From Luteimonas sp. FCS-9 (GTDB lineage: Bacteria > Pseudomonadota > Gammaproteobacteria > Xanthomonadales > Xanthomonadaceae), in the NCBI RefSeq assembly GCF_001014645.1, contig NZ_LASZ01000002.1, positions 186,001-250,000 on the forward strand: 64,000 bases of DNA, in the 5' to 3' direction. Within the stretch, counting starts at the first letter, position 1, and every line of letters begins with the position of its first letter. Of the stretch, positions 9,359 through 19,965 are shown piece after piece. The notes under the pieces are model-generated. The model did not search any database. It had not been told where the DNA came from and saw only the letters and a program-made list of their open reading frames with translations. The position numbers and the translations under genes are program-made.

Positions 9359-10549
9359 ATGCCACGACTGCGTTCCCTCGCGCTCGCCCCGCTCGCCGCC
9401 TCGCTGCTGCTGTCGATCGGCTGCGACGGCAATGCTGCCAGCAGCGCCCCGGCCGCGACCCAGGCGCCGGCTGCCGACCAGGCCGCGCCCGATGCGACCG
9501 CCGGCGACGCGATCGAGGGACTGCCGTTCGCGAGCACCGCGGTCGCCACGTTCGACGAGCCGTGGGCACTGGCCTTCCTGCCCGACGGCCGCCTGCTGGT
9601 GACCGAGAAGGCCGGCACGCTGAAGCTGGTGACGCTGCCCGACGGGCAGGTGCGCGAGATCGCGGGCGTGCCCGCCGTCGGCTACGGCGGCCAGGGCGGC
9701 CTGGGCGATGTCGAACCGCACCCGCAGTTCGCGCAGAACGGCCTGGTGTACCTGAGCTACGCCGAGGACGGCGAAGGCGGTCGCGGCGCCGCGGTCGCGC
9801 GCGCGCGCCTGGACGTCGAGGCCGGCACGCTCGAGGACGTCCAGGTGATCTGGCGCCAGGTGCCCAAGGTCGAAGGCAACGGCCACTATGGCCACCGCCT
9901 GGCGTTCGACCGCGACGGCAAGCTGTGGATCTCCTCGGGCGAGCGACAGAAGTTCGATCCCTCGCAGGACATGGCCTCCAACCTCGGCAAGATCGTGCGG
10001 CTGGAGGACGACGGCCGCGTCCCGGCCGACAATCCCTTCGCCGACCAGGGCGGCGTCGCCGCGCAGGTCTGGTCGCTCGGTCACCGCAATCCGCTGGGCA
10101 TCGCGTTCGACGCGCAGGGCCGGCTGTGGAACAGCGAGATGGGCCCGGCCGGCGGCGACGAACTGAATCTGGTCAAGCGCGGCGCGAACTACGGCTATCC
10201 GCTCGTCTCCAACGGCAACCACTACGACGGCCGGCCGATTCCCGACCACGACACCCGCCCCGAGTTCGAGAAGCCGGCCGTCACCTGGACGCCGGTGATC
10301 TCGCCGTCGAGCCTGATGTTCTACACGGGCACGCTGTTCCCCGAGTGGACCGGCGACGCCTTCATCGGCGGCCTGTCGGGCCAGACGCTGGTGCGCGTGG
10401 AGATCGACGGCGACAGCGCGCGCGAGGCCGAGCGCTTCGCGATGCGCGCGCGCATCCGGGGCGTCGAGCAGGGCCCCGACGGCGCGCTGTGGGTCATCGA
10501 GGACGGCAAGGACGGCCGCCTGATCCGACTGGCGCCGCGCGAGGGCTGA
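9359..10549 (+). CDS. PQQ-dependent sugar dehydrogenase, YliI/Asd type lipoprotein
   Basis: 396 residues: a lipoprotein signal with lipobox SIGC, an Ala/Gln spacer, then a six-bladed beta-propeller of the soluble aldose sugar dehydrogenase family. Typical blocks are [81 protein letters not shown] and [18 protein letters not shown]. Relatives oxidise aldoses with PQQ and feed quinones. The ATG at 9359 has GGAGA upstream; the frame is open further upstream without a plausible signal peptide. No PQQ synthesis genes are in the window. Confidence 0.9.
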   Translation: MPRLRSLALAPLAASLLLSIGCDGNAASSAPAATQAPAADQAAPDATAGDAIEGLPFASTAVATFDEPWALAFLPDGRLLVTEKAGTLKLVTLPDGQVREIAGVPAVGYGGQGGLGDVEPHPQFAQNGLVYLSYAEDGEGGRGAAVARARLDVEAGTLEDVQVIWRQVPKVEGNGHYGHRLAFDRDGKLWISSGERQKFDPSQDMASNLGKIVRLEDDGRVPADNPFADQGGVAAQVWSLGHRNPLGIAFDAQGRLWNSEMGPAGGDELNLVKRGANYGYPLVSNGNHYDGRPIPDHDTRPEFEKPAVTWTPVISPSSLMFYTGTLFPEWTGDAFIGGLSGQTLVRVEIDGDSAREAERFAMRARIRGVEQGPDGALWVIEDGKDGRLIRLAPREG

Positions 10550-10590
10550 GCGCACCGGGCGTCGCGGCGCGATGCCCTGCCGCAGGACCG

Positions 10591-10614
10591 AAGGCCGCGG
10601 AGCTCCGCGGCCTT
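10591..10614. terminator. Bidirectional terminator hairpin
   Basis: AAGGCCGCGGAG/CTCCGCGGCCTT is a perfect 24-bp palindrome between the convergent dehydrogenase and transglycosylase genes, followed by CTTCGTT. Confidence 0.7.
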
Positions 10615-10638
10615 CTTCGTTGGCCCCGTACGCGCCGG

Positions 10639-11427
10639 TCAGAGCGCCGGCCGTTCGACCGGATCGCCCATCGCCGCGCGGTAGCGCAGGTACAGCGCCT
10701 GCACCTTCGCGATGTAGGCCTGCGTCTCGGCGTAGGGCGGCACGCCGCCGTGGCGCGCGACCGCGCCAATCCCGGCGTTGTAGGCGGCAAGCGCCGACGT
10801 GCGGTCGCCGTCGTAGCGACGCAGCAGGCCGCGCAAGTGGCGTGCGCCGGCGCGGATCGACTCGCCGGGTGCGTGCGGATCGGCGACTTCGTAGTCCGCG
10901 ATCACGTCGGGCATCAGCTGCATGACCCCGCGCGCGCCCTTGGGCGACACCGCGTCGGCATCGAAGCCGCTCTCGGCATGCGCGATCGCGCGCAGCCAGG
11001 CCTCGTCGAGCCCGTAGGTCCTGGCCGCCGCCGCGAACAGTGCCGAGTGCGGCTGCAGCCGGGGCGCGCCCACCGCGCCCAGGCCCTCGTGCGCAGGCTC
11101 GCCCGGCGGCGTGCGCGCGGTGAAGCGCAGGTATTCGCGCGCGCCGGGCAGCCGGCGCGTGCCGTAGACCAGCACGCCGTCCTGCTCGCGCTCGTACAGC
11201 ACGCCACTGAACACGCCCATCGCGCCCCACAGGTTCGGCGCCTGCACCGCGTCGTCGGCGATCTCCCGCGCCTCGCAGGTCGAGCCGGGCTCGGGCGCCG
11301 TCGACAGGCTCACGGTGCCGTCGCGCACGCAGCGCCAGACCGTGCGGGCCTGCACCGGCGCGGCGAGGGCCAGCAGCGCAGGCAGCGCGACGCAGCAGGC
11401 GACGAGCGCGGGACGATGGCGGGGCAT
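10639..11427 (-). CDS. Lytic transglycosylase, SLT family
   Basis: 262 residues. Signal peptide (about 1-27), a short DUF4124-like N-terminal domain with WRCVRDGTVSLS and CEAREI, and a C-terminal SLT/goose-lysozyme domain with the catalytic glutamate in HAESGF (Glu152), GVMQLMPD and ALAAYNAG. It should cleave peptidoglycan glycan strands in the periplasm to 1,6-anhydro ends. I chose ATG 11427 because a signal peptide starts there; the frame is open far upstream as an artefact of GC content. Confidence 0.9.
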   Translation of the reverse strand: MPRHRPALVACCVALPALLALAAPVQARTVWRCVRDGTVSLSTAPEPGSTCEAREIADDAVQAPNLWGAMGVFSGVLYEREQDGVLVYGTRRLPGAREYLRFTARTPPGEPAHEGLGAVGAPRLQPHSALFAAAARTYGLDEAWLRAIAHAESGFDADAVSPKGARGVMQLMPDVIADYEVADPHAPGESIRAGARHLRGLLRRYDGDRTSALAAYNAGIGAVARHGGVPPYAETQAYIAKVQALYLRYRAAMGDPVERPAL

Positions 11428-11532
11428 GCGGGCTCCGGCGGGGGATCCCGGCGAATACGCCCGGCGCGGTGAACATTGTGTCGGCGGCGCGATTGCGGCG
11501 ATCATCCCCGCCCCCCGCTCGAGCGCCCTTCG

Positions 11533-12051
<519 letters not shown>

Positions 12052-12147
12052 CCGCGCCAGGGGCGGGGCGCGTGCACCGTCGCGTCGTCGCGGCGCTTCG
12101 ACGGGGGCCGGCCTATCGTGCGGTGCCCCCAAGCCGCCGCCCGCCCC

Positions 12148-12627
12148 ATGCACGAGGAACGCCTGACCCTGAGCCGCAACGGCTGGATGCCCAACAACCC
12201 CCGGCTTCCGGTGCGGATCTACCGTGGCCTGCGCACGGCGACGGACGCCCCGTTCGATGCCACGGCGTTCGAGGCGCGGTTCGCGGCGAACGGCTGGCCG
12301 GCCGACTGGCGCGGCGGGGTCTACGACTACCACCACTACCATTCGAGCGCCCACGAGGTCCTCGGCGTGGCCGCGGGCACGGCCTCGCTGATGCTCGGCG
12401 GCCCCGACGGCACGGTCGTCGACGTGTCCGCGGGCGATGCGTTGCTGCTGCCGGTCGGCACCGGCCACTGCTGCGTCCGTGCCGACGAGGGCTTTCGCGT
12501 CGTCGGGGCCTATCCCCAGGGCCAGGACTGGGACATCCAGCGCAGCGCGCCGGACGCGACCACGCTCGAGCGCATGCACGCAGTCTCCGATCCCCGACGC
12601 GACCCGGTGACCGGCAAGCGCTTCTGA
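12148..12627 (+). CDS. Cupin-domain protein, YjlB-like
   Basis: 159 residues with a cupin fold: the first motif YDYHHYHSSAHEVLGVAAG supplies several His and a Glu for a metal, and the second motif is LLLPVGTGHCCV. It resembles B. subtilis YjlB, whose function is not known to me. The start MHEERLTLSRNGWMPNNP matches the family. Single gene after apt (96 bp). Confidence 0.85.
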   Translation: MHEERLTLSRNGWMPNNPRLPVRIYRGLRTATDAPFDATAFEARFAANGWPADWRGGVYDYHHYHSSAHEVLGVAAGTASLMLGGPDGTVVDVSAGDALLLPVGTGHCCVRADEGFRVVGAYPQGQDWDIQRSAPDATTLERMHAVSDPRRDPVTGKRF

Positions 12628-12664
12628 GCTGCGCGCCAGCGCCCGGGACGCGGGCGGAGGACGC

Positions 12665-13387
12665 TCAGTCGTCGTCTTCTTCGAACGCACGCGCGAGCCA
12701 GTCGCGGTCCGCGTCGTCGTCCGCCGCGTCGCGCGGCGCGGGCTCCAGCAACGTGTAGTCGTCGACGTCCGGGCTGCGGATGCGCCGCGAGACCGGGTAC
12801 GCCTCCAGCATTGGCTGCGGCATCGTGTCCAGGAACCGCTGGGCCGCCGGCGGGCCGGCCAGCCAGTCGGCGATCGCGGCGGCCGGCATGAACACCGGGC
12901 CGTCGGGCACCAGCGGCGCCGGGATCGCCGGGTTGGGATGGGTCAACACGGCGAACGTGTACAGCTCGGGCGCGTCCTTGTCCCAGTGGTCCCACAGGCC
13001 GGCGGCGAACAACGCCTCGCCGTCCTGCGCCTGGATGAAGTACGGCACTGGCGTCTCGCCGCTGCGGGCCCACTTGTAGTAGCCGTTCATCGGCACCACG
13101 CAACGCCGGGTCTCCCAAGGCCGGCGGAAGATCCGGCTGCGCGGGGCCCGCGCCAGCCGCGCGGTCACTGTCGTGTAGGGCGTCTCGGGCAACGGCGACC
13201 AGCGCGGCACCAGGCCCCAGTCGAAATCCTCGACGACCGGGCCGTCGCCCCGGTCGAAGATGACCGCCGCCGGCCGCCGCTTGCCAATGTTGTAGCGCGG
13301 CGGGGTCGCCGACAGCGCCTCACCGACCGACCCGGGCAGCGCCGGCGGCCAGGGCGCATCGCCGAAAGCCTGCACGAACCTACGCAT
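12665..13387 (-). CDS. SRAP (YedK/HMCES) family protein lacking the active site
   Basis: 240 residues with SRAP-fold landmarks: PPRYNI, WGLVPRWS, RRCVVPMNGYYKW, ELYTFAVLTH, YPVSRRI and DDYTLLEPAP. Active SRAP proteins start MCGR and use Cys2, Asn75, Glu105 and His160 (E. coli YedK) to crosslink abasic DNA. Here the protein starts MRRFVQ, NARAET is TARLAR, the Glu of DG(F/W)xEW is Lys in NGYYKW, and the IHDRMP histidine region reads APLVPDGP. The fold seems kept while catalysis is lost. DNA binding without crosslinking, or a new role, are inferences. A longer frame upstream (to 13447) does not restore Cys2. Confidence 0.85.
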   Translation of the reverse strand: MRRFVQAFGDAPWPPALPGSVGEALSATPPRYNIGKRRPAAVIFDRGDGPVVEDFDWGLVPRWSPLPETPYTTVTARLARAPRSRIFRRPWETRRCVVPMNGYYKWARSGETPVPYFIQAQDGEALFAAGLWDHWDKDAPELYTFAVLTHPNPAIPAPLVPDGPVFMPAAAIADWLAGPPAAQRFLDTMPQPMLEAYPVSRRIRSPDVDDYTLLEPAPRDAADDDADRDWLARAFEEDDD

Positions 13388-13533
13388 CGTGCAAGCCGGA
13401 AAGCATCGGTGGAAGCCGTCGGCTGGGCATGCGCGCATTCTCTCCACGCCGGCGTGAAGCGGCCGCGGCCACCTTCACGCACCCGCGGCGACGCGCGGCC
13501 CACCGTGGCAGTTCCCCAGCCCAGGAACCTGCC

Positions 13534-13737
13534 ATGCAACGCAGCCCCGATCCCCAGTACCCGCCGATGCCCGATGGCGACGTGCCCGGCTCCTTGCCGC
13601 ACCCGATGCACGATCCGATTCCCGACCGGCCGATCGATCCGCCGCTGCCGACGCCGGGCGATCCCGAGCGCGATCCGCAGCCGCAGCGCGATCCCCCGTC
13701 GCCGACGCAGCCGCAGGACCCGCCGCGTCCCGCGTGA
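13534..13737 (+). CDS. Small proline/aspartate-rich protein
   Basis: 67 residues beginning MQRSPDPQYPPMPDGD, more than a third Pro with many Asp and Arg, no signal peptide or membrane segment. ATG 13534 has AGGAA eight bases upstream. Probably disordered. I recognise no function. Confidence 0.5.
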   Translation: MQRSPDPQYPPMPDGDVPGSLPHPMHDPIPDRPIDPPLPTPGDPERDPQPQRDPPSPTQPQDPPRPA

Positions 13738-13751
13738 GGCAGGCATCTCGC

Positions 13752-13776
13752 GGTCGCGGCGCCAGGGGCCGCGACC
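13752..13776. terminator. GC hairpin between convergent genes
   Basis: GGTCGCGGC...GCCGCGACC, 9-bp stem with 7-nt loop, between the stops at 13737 and 13786. No clear T-run. Confidence 0.45.
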
Positions 13777-13785
13777 TGCGGCCTG

Positions 13786-14073
13786 TCAGGCCATCGCGGG
13801 CGCCGGGCTCCGCCAGCAGGCGTCCGGGTCGCGCCGGGCGACCGGCGGTGCCGGGGCGATCGCCGATACGACGCGCTCGCCCTCGTAGCCGCCGTCCACG
13901 CCATGGACGCGCACGACCGCCCCGCACAGCAGCACGGAAGCGTTGCAGGCCAGCTCCCGGAACGCCGCATCGCGCGTGGGATGATGCGACAGCTCGCGTC
14001 CGGAGCCTGCGTCGACCAGGACCCAGTCGAGCGAGGTGGCGCAGTGGCGCAGCAGGTAGCGGATGGGCGTCAT
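13786..14073 (-). CDS. Hypothetical small protein
   Basis: 95 residues starting MTPIRYLLRHCATSLDWVLVD, with a small mixed alpha/beta region followed by an Ala/Pro-rich tail. The AELSHHPTRDAAFREL-like segment resembles the residue pattern of DUF2188-type small proteins, but I cannot assign it with certainty. It is single-gene and divergent from rnk. Confidence 0.6.
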   Translation of the reverse strand: MTPIRYLLRHCATSLDWVLVDAGSGRELSHHPTRDAAFRELACNASVLLCGAVVRVHGVDGGYEGERVVSAIAPAPPVARRDPDACWRSPAPAMA

Positions 14074-14340
14074 GACGGTCCTGTTCGATAGCGAAATGTT
14101 TCCCGGCGTTCACCGGCAGTTCCACATCCTGAACGGTGTCGCATGACGATGATGTCGTCGATCGCCGCCTCGCCTGCAGGATCTGCAGGCCGGCTGACCG
14201 GACACGGCCCCGGACGCGGGGCGCGGGATCGCCAGCCGGCGCGCGGCGGGGCACAATCCGCGTTGGGGCGGCGCGAGGGCGTCGCCTTTCGTCTGTGTCG
14301 CCGCGGCCAGCGCCGCCGGCACCCCTTCATGGAGAACCCG

Positions 14341-14766
14341 ATGTCCACGCTTCCCCGCAGCGGCCTGCCGCCGTCCGACGCCGGCGCCACGCCCGCGATC
14401 ACCGTTTCGAGCATCGACCTGGCCCGGCTCGAGGCCATGCTGCAGTCGCCCGCACTGCGCAACCACCCCACCGCCGCGCTGCTGCAGCGCGAACTCGACC
14501 GCGCCGACGTGCTGCCGCCCGACGCGATGCCCGCCGACGTGGTGCGGATGCACACCGTCGTCGAGTGCGAGGATGCCGATGGCGCGCCGCGCCACCTCAC
14601 GCTGGTCTATCCGCAGGAAGCCGACGTCGCCAAGGGCCACGTCTCGGTGCTCGCCCCGGTCGGCGCCGCACTGCTCGGCCTGTCGATCGGCCAATGCATC
14701 GACTGGCCGACCCCGGGCGGCGTGCTGCGCCTGCGCGTCACCTCGGTCCAGCCACCCGCGGCCTGA
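14341..14766 (+). CDS. rnk: Nucleoside diphosphate kinase regulator (GreA/GreB-fold)
   Basis: 141 residues. The N-terminal part [16 protein letters not shown] and the C-terminal FKBP-like domain with [33 protein letters not shown] sequence are those of Rnk, an RNA-polymerase-binding relative of the Gre factors with a short coiled coil. In E. coli Rnk influences nucleoside diphosphate kinase levels. The start at 14341 follows a GGAGAACCCG ribosome site. Confidence 0.88.
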   Translation: MSTLPRSGLPPSDAGATPAITVSSIDLARLEAMLQSPALRNHPTAALLQRELDRADVLPPDAMPADVVRMHTVVECEDADGAPRHLTLVYPQEADVAKGHVSVLAPVGAALLGLSIGQCIDWPTPGGVLRLRVTSVQPPAA

Positions 14767-14818
14767 GCCGGGCGCCGCGTTCGCGTGCCGGCGATGCCGG
14801 CCGCGGCACGCTCTCACC

Positions 14819-15424
14819 ATGCACCCCCTGCCCCGGTCCTTCTACGCGCGCGACGCCCGCAGCGTCGCGCCGGAACTGCTGAACAAGCGCCTGGTCGCGC
14901 ACGACGGGCGTCAGGCCCGGATCGTCGAGGTCGAGGCCTACTGCGGCGCCGACGACGAGGCCGCGCACTCGTTCCGCGGCCCGACGCCCCGGAACCGGGT
15001 CATGTTCGGCGCCCCGGGCCACCTGTACGTCTACTTCATCTACGGCATCCACTGGGCGGTCAACGCCGTGGGCGGCGACCGTTCGGGCCACGGCGTGCTG
15101 CTGCGCGCGGCCGAACCGCTGGCGGGTCTGCCGGCGATGGCGGCCGCACGCGGCACGACCGCGCCGGCGCTGTTCGCCTCGGGCCCGGGCCGGCTCGCCC
15201 AGGCCTTCGGCGTATCGGCCGCGGACGGCGGACTGGACCTGACGTGCGCGCAGTCGCGACTGTGGATCGGCGACGACGGGACGCCGCCCCCCGAGCTGCC
15301 GGCGACGACGCCGCGCATCGGCATCCGCCGCGCCGTCGATCGGCCCTGGCGCTGGACCGTGCCCGGCCATCCTCACGTTTCCAGGTTCCGGGCCACGCCC
15401 GCGCACGGGTCGGCCCGCCGCTGA
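14819..15424 (+). CDS. mpg: DNA-3-methyladenine glycosylase (AAG/MPG family)
   Basis: 201 residues, the usual length for bacterial AAG. The enzyme flips and excises alkylated purines. Signatures are RIVEVEAY (catalytic Glu39, Tyr41), [29 protein letters not shown] and LLRAAEPL. It follows rnk by about 50 bp and may be co-transcribed. The C-terminus runs into an Arg-rich tail. Confidence 0.95.
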   Translation: MHPLPRSFYARDARSVAPELLNKRLVAHDGRQARIVEVEAYCGADDEAAHSFRGPTPRNRVMFGAPGHLYVYFIYGIHWAVNAVGGDRSGHGVLLRAAEPLAGLPAMAAARGTTAPALFASGPGRLAQAFGVSAADGGLDLTCAQSRLWIGDDGTPPPELPATTPRIGIRRAVDRPWRWTVPGHPHVSRFRATPAHGSARR

Positions 15425-15439
15425 GCGGGCTGCCCGCGC

Positions 15440-15763
15440 TCAGTCGAGCGCGGCCAGTGCGCGCGCCACGTCGGCGACCGACCCGGGCCGCGTGACGCGT
15501 GCCACCTCCACGCCGTCGCGCAGCACGACCAGCGTCGGCCACAGCTTGACGCCGAAGCTGCGGCCCAGCGGCCGCCCCTTGCCGTCCTCGACCTTGACGT
15601 GCGCGAGGTCCGGGCGCGCTTCGATCGCGGCGCGCAGCAAGGGCTGGGCGGCCTGGCAATGACCGCACCAGTCGGTGCCGAACTCCAGGGCGAGCGCACC
15701 GGCCGTCGCCTCGACGCCCGCGCGGTCGGGCGCGTCGGCCGAATAACGTGCCTGCCAGCTCAT
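15440..15763 (-). CDS. Cytoplasmic thioredoxin-family protein
   Basis: 107 residues with active site WCGHC (Cys33, Cys36) and the cis-Pro region KLWPTLVVLRDG. CGHC is more oxidising than the CGPC of thioredoxin. No signal peptide. It is convergent with mpg (15 bp between stops) and follows the host-attachment-family gene, 17 bp apart, so the two are probably co-transcribed. Confidence 0.88.
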   Translation of the reverse strand: MSWQARYSADAPDRAGVEATAGALALEFGTDWCGHCQAAQPLLRAAIEARPDLAHVKVEDGKGRPLGRSFGVKLWPTLVVLRDGVEVARVTRPGSVADVARALAALD

Positions 15764-15779
15764 GGTCGGCGGCTCCCGG

Positions 15780-16178
15780 TCACGACAGCGCACGCTCGAT
15801 CGCATCGAGCGGCGCGTTGGTGTAGTCCTTGGCCAGGTCGGCGACGAGCCGCTGGCTGGTCTCCTTGTGCAGCAGCGGGCGCACGCGCCCGAGGGTCTGC
15901 GGATCGGCGATCAGCACCAGGTGGGCGAACTTGTTCTTCAGCGCACCGTCGTTGAGCCCCAGGGCCAGCTGCTTGGCGAACGTCGCCTCGTCGAGCTGCG
16001 ATGCGCTCGATTCGGCGGGCATCGCGCCGGCCGGACCGTCGTCGTCGAGGTTCATGCCTTCCAGCAGTGCTTCCTGGCGCAGCGTCAGCGCGCCGTTCTC
16101 GCCGACGTTGGTGAACACGCGCGCCGCGCCGCCGTTGGCCACCACCACCAGCGCCCCCTGGGGAATCTTCATCGCCAT
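15780..16178 (-). CDS. Host-attachment-family protein (PF10116-like)
   Basis: 132 residues starting MAMKIPQGALVVVANGGAARVF, the hallmark of the 'protein required for attachment to host cells' family, and ending with FAHLVLIADPQTLGRVRP and KDYTNAPLDAIERAL. The fold resembles eRF1 domains of the RNase E-like class; the actual function is unclear despite the name. GGAG lies eight bases upstream of ATG 16178. Confidence 0.85.
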   Translation of the reverse strand: MAMKIPQGALVVVANGGAARVFTNVGENGALTLRQEALLEGMNLDDDGPAGAMPAESSASQLDEATFAKQLALGLNDGALKNKFAHLVLIADPQTLGRVRPLLHKETSQRLVADLAKDYTNAPLDAIERALS

Positions 16179-16279
16179 CGTCTCGTCTCCACTTCCTGCA
16201 TCGCGCCGGACGGCGCCGAGCCAATGTAGGCAGCCGAATGTGAGCGCGACGCAATGCGGACGTTCGGATCGCGTGGCGC

Positions 16280-16840
16280 TCAGCGCCAGGGCTGGCGCCC
16301 CTCGCTCCACGACTCCGTGCGCCCGCGCCCACCCGGCCAGGGACCGTGGAGGTCGCGCCAGGTCGGCCCGAAATCGCCGATGCCATCGAAGCCGTCGTAG
16401 GGACCGTAGCCGAGTCCCGGGCCCATCCCGTAATAGCCGCCGGGACCGTCGTAGCGCGCCACGCGGAGATTGAGGTTCATCGTGCCGCCGGCCTCGCCGT
16501 CGCGCTCGCGGCACAGGTTCAGGTCGGCCGCGTTCCAGTGGCTGGTGCCGCCGCGGGAGGAATGGCCGATGCCGGTGCTCACGCTGCCGGTGACCGCCCG
16601 TTCCTGGCCGTCGGGGGCGGTCGGGCACCCGCCGCGGCGCACGAGCGTCTTGTCGCGGTGACGACGCCAGGCCGGCGTCGCGGTGCGCGGACCGGTGTAC
16701 TCGCCGTCACCGAACGCGGCCGGGCCGGTGAACATCGGTGTCTCGGGCAGGCTGAGGTCGGCGCGCAGCGCCTCGGTGGCGGATCCGATCGACGGCGCGA
16801 GCGCGGCGGCCAGCATCCACGTCAGCAGCGAAGTGCGCAT
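16280..16840 (-). CDS. Hypothetical exported protein
   Basis: 186 residues. Signal peptide MRTSLLTWMLAAALAPSIGS, then a region with two Cys (GGCPTAP and LNLCRERDGEAGG) and a Gly/Tyr/Pro-rich C-terminus (GPGGYYGMGPGLGYGPYDGF) that looks flexible. ATG 16840 chosen for the signal peptide. No family recognised. Confidence 0.65.
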   Translation of the reverse strand: MRTSLLTWMLAAALAPSIGSATEALRADLSLPETPMFTGPAAFGDGEYTGPRTATPAWRRHRDKTLVRRGGCPTAPDGQERAVTGSVSTGIGHSSRGGTSHWNAADLNLCRERDGEAGGTMNLNLRVARYDGPGGYYGMGPGLGYGPYDGFDGIGDFGPTWRDLHGPWPGGRGRTESWSEGRQPWR

Positions 16841-16918
16841 CGGCGATTCCCGTTTCCCGCCTCGACGGCGACGTCCCACGCTACCAGCCGGTCGTTGAAT
16901 CGCCGCTGGCCGCGGCGA

Positions 16919-17239
16919 TCAGCCGTGGTGCATCCACAGGCAGTCGATCACGTCGAGCGCGACGTGCACCAGCAGGCCGAGCGCCAGCAGCCGCGTACGC
17001 CGAGGCAGGGCGAGCGCGCCGTACAGCGCGACGGCCGGGGCGGTGTGCAGCGGGTGGAAGCCGATGCTGCAGCGGTCGGGCTGGTAGACCGGATCGGCGA
17101 GCAGGTGGTCGAGGTCGATCAGCCAGCCGAGCAGCAACAGGCCCCAGGCGCGCAGGAACCGCTCGCGCCAGAACAGCCAGGCCAGCAGTGCGGGCACGGC
17201 GGCGTGCAACAGCAGGTGGATGATCGCGCGCGTGCCCAT
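16919..17239 (-). CDS. DUF6122-like membrane protein
   Basis: 106 residues with four hydrophobic segments, starting MGTRAIIHLLLHAAVPALLAW and carrying LIDLDHLLADPVY and RCSIGFHPLHTAPA. The DxDH and HPLHT motifs recall metal-dependent membrane hydrolases of the YdjM/DUF457 type, but no activity can be claimed. Ends in HVALDVIDCLWMHHG. Confidence 0.8.
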   Translation of the reverse strand: MGTRAIIHLLLHAAVPALLAWLFWRERFLRAWGLLLLGWLIDLDHLLADPVYQPDRCSIGFHPLHTAPAVALYGALALPRRTRLLALGLLVHVALDVIDCLWMHHG

Positions 17240-17403
17240 CGCGGGGTCTCCTGGCGGGCGCGACAGCGTACGCGACCGCCGGCCGGACGACGTCGGTCCC
17301 CCGCGCCACGTCGGTCCGCTTCACGCCACCCCGGTACCATGTGCCTTCTCCCTCGGCGGGGACGACGGGAACGCATCTGCCGCGAGCGGCGGACCAAGGG
17401 CGC

Positions 17404-19038
17404 ATGAGGGCTGGAGCGGGGATGGGCAAGGCGGGACTGCTGACGATCGCCGCGGGGGTGCTGCTGCTGACCGCCTGCCGCGGGGTGGATGGCGAACTGC
17501 CGCTGGTCACCGGTGCGCCGGCGACGTCCGCCGAAGCGACCCCGACCTGCACGCACGTCCACACCGGCGCGCACCTCGCGCTAAGCCTGCCCGCGCCCGA
17601 GGGCGGCTGGCCCGGCGCGCCGCAGGCGGTCGTCGTCATGAACACCTTCGCCGGCTCGGTCGACATCCGGCACGGCGCGCGCATCCGCTGCGGCTCGCCC
17701 GAGGATGCCCGTTCGCTCGACACCCGCTTCCGCGCCGGCGTCGGCGCGGTGATCGTGCCCGAGGCCGGCGACACCGCGCCCATCGAGGTCGGGTTCGACG
17801 ACAACGCGCTGCCGCTCTGGCGTCCGATCGTGCAACTGGGCGAACCCGCGCCGATCCAGCGCGCCGACATCGCCCGCTTCGCGGTGCGCATCGCATCGAT
17901 CGTGATGGTGCTGACGCTGCTGGCCTCGGCGCTGCTGGCCTTCTTCGCCACGCGCGAGCGCGCGTTCGCCAGCTACGCCGCGGCCGCGTCGCTGTTCGCA
18001 CTGTGGCAGGCGCTGCTGTCGGGCCTGTGGGCCTGGCCGCGCCCCTGGCTGCCGGTCGCCGGGGCCACGGTCCCGGCACTGGTCGCGCTCGGGCTGGGCA
18101 TGGCCGGACTGACCGCGGCCGCGCTGCTGCGCCAGTCGCGGCTGCGGCGACGGCGGCCGCGGCTCGATCGCGCCGCCACGTGGAGTGCGCGCGGGCTGGT
18201 GCTGGCGTCGGTCGCGGTCCCGTGGCTGCCGCCGGGTGCGGTCGGCGCACTGTCGGTGGCGGTCGAGGTCGGCTTCTACCTGCTGTGCCTGGTGTTCACG
18301 ATCACCGCGATCACCGCCATCGTGCGGCGTCGCGGCGACGGCCTGCTGCTGCTCGCCGGGGTGGTCCCGTTCCTGCCGATCGCCGCACTGCAGGCGCTGC
18401 TGCCCGACGCGCTGGCGCAGTGGAAGGTCGAGGCCTTCATGCTGGCAGGCGGCTGGCTGGCGCTGACCTGCAGCATGGTGCTGACGTTGCGGCTGGGACG
18501 GCTGCGCCGCCAGCGCGACGAGATGCGGCTGCTCGCGCAGACCGATGCGCTGACCGGCCTGCCCAACCGCCGCGCCGCACTCGAGCGGCTCGAGCAGTGC
18601 ATCGCGCATGCCCGCGACACCGGCGAGCCGCTGACGATCGCTTTCCTAGACGTCGACCACTTCAAGCGCATCAACGACCTCCACGGCCACGAGACCGGGG
18701 ACCGCGTGCTGCGCCACGTCGCCCACGCGTTGCGCGCCGCGTTCCGCGACGCCGACCACATCGCGCGCATGGGCGGCGAGGAGTTCCTCGCGATCCTGCC
18801 CGGCGCCGACCCGATGCACGCGGCGACCCGCATCGACGTGCTGCGCATCTCGTTGCAGGGTGCGGCCGAAGCGCTGGGCGTGCCGGACCTGCAGGTCACC
18901 CTCAGCGCCGGCGTCAGCGCGCTGCACCCCGACGACGTGGAGACCGCGTCCCTGCTCCGGCGTGCCGATTCGGCGATGTATGCCGCCAAGCGTGGCGGGC
19001 GGGACCGGACCGAGACGGCGGTGCTCGCAGTCGCCTGA
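17404..19038 (+). CDS. Membrane diguanylate cyclase (GGDEF) with 7TM-type sensor
   Basis: 544 residues. A lipobox-like LLTACRG near the N-terminus, a periplasmic 7TMR-DISM-like domain, about seven membrane helices (residues 160-370) and a C-terminal GGDEF domain with LTGLPNRRAAL, FLDVDHFKRIND and the active loop GGEEF (457-461). The inhibitory I-site RDAD (448-451) is five residues before it, so product feedback is expected. It should make cyclic di-GMP in response to a periplasmic cue. ATG 17404 or 17422 (the latter with GGAGCGGGG) are both possible starts; a GTG at 17341 is less likely. Confidence 0.88.
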   Translation: MRAGAGMGKAGLLTIAAGVLLLTACRGVDGELPLVTGAPATSAEATPTCTHVHTGAHLALSLPAPEGGWPGAPQAVVVMNTFAGSVDIRHGARIRCGSPEDARSLDTRFRAGVGAVIVPEAGDTAPIEVGFDDNALPLWRPIVQLGEPAPIQRADIARFAVRIASIVMVLTLLASALLAFFATRERAFASYAAAASLFALWQALLSGLWAWPRPWLPVAGATVPALVALGLGMAGLTAAALLRQSRLRRRRPRLDRAATWSARGLVLASVAVPWLPPGAVGALSVAVEVGFYLLCLVFTITAITAIVRRRGDGLLLLAGVVPFLPIAALQALLPDALAQWKVEAFMLAGGWLALTCSMVLTLRLGRLRRQRDEMRLLAQTDALTGLPNRRAALERLEQCIAHARDTGEPLTIAFLDVDHFKRINDLHGHETGDRVLRHVAHALRAAFRDADHIARMGGEEFLAILPGADPMHAATRIDVLRISLQGAAEALGVPDLQVTLSAGVSALHPDDVETASLLRRADSAMYAAKRGGRDRTETAVLAVA

Positions 19039-19140
19039 ATACGCGGCGCGTGTCGTCTCGGCCGTCCCGGCAGCGTTCACCGCGTCTGCACCGCCTTGAT
19101 GCGACCTTCGCGGACCTTAATTGCAGTCGGAGTTCGTTGG

Positions 19141-19851
<711 letters not shown>

Positions 19852-19939
19852 AGCCGGCCGCCGCCGCGCCCGTCCGGGCGTGGCGGCTCGCAGTCCCCGC
19901 ACGCGCCTGCCCGGTGCAACGAACCCGGCCCACACGCCG

Positions 19940-19957
19940 GGGCCGACCTGTCGGCCC
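19940..19957. terminator. Short GC hairpin between convergent genes
   Basis: GGGCCGAC-CT-GTCGGCCC, between the response regulator and the histone-like gene. No T-run. Confidence 0.35.
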
Positions 19958-19965
19958 TGGGTCCG

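Noticed and set aside
13388..13447. Upstream extension of the SRAP-family protein that might restore an N-terminal Cys
   Set aside because: The extended sequence reads PACTMRRF; the Cys is not residue 2 after any plausible start, and Cys2 must be N-terminal for catalysis.
17341..17403. GTG start for the diguanylate cyclase
   Set aside because: The added residues are hydrophilic and non-conserved in character; ATG 17404 or 17422 gives a normal signal or lipobox region.
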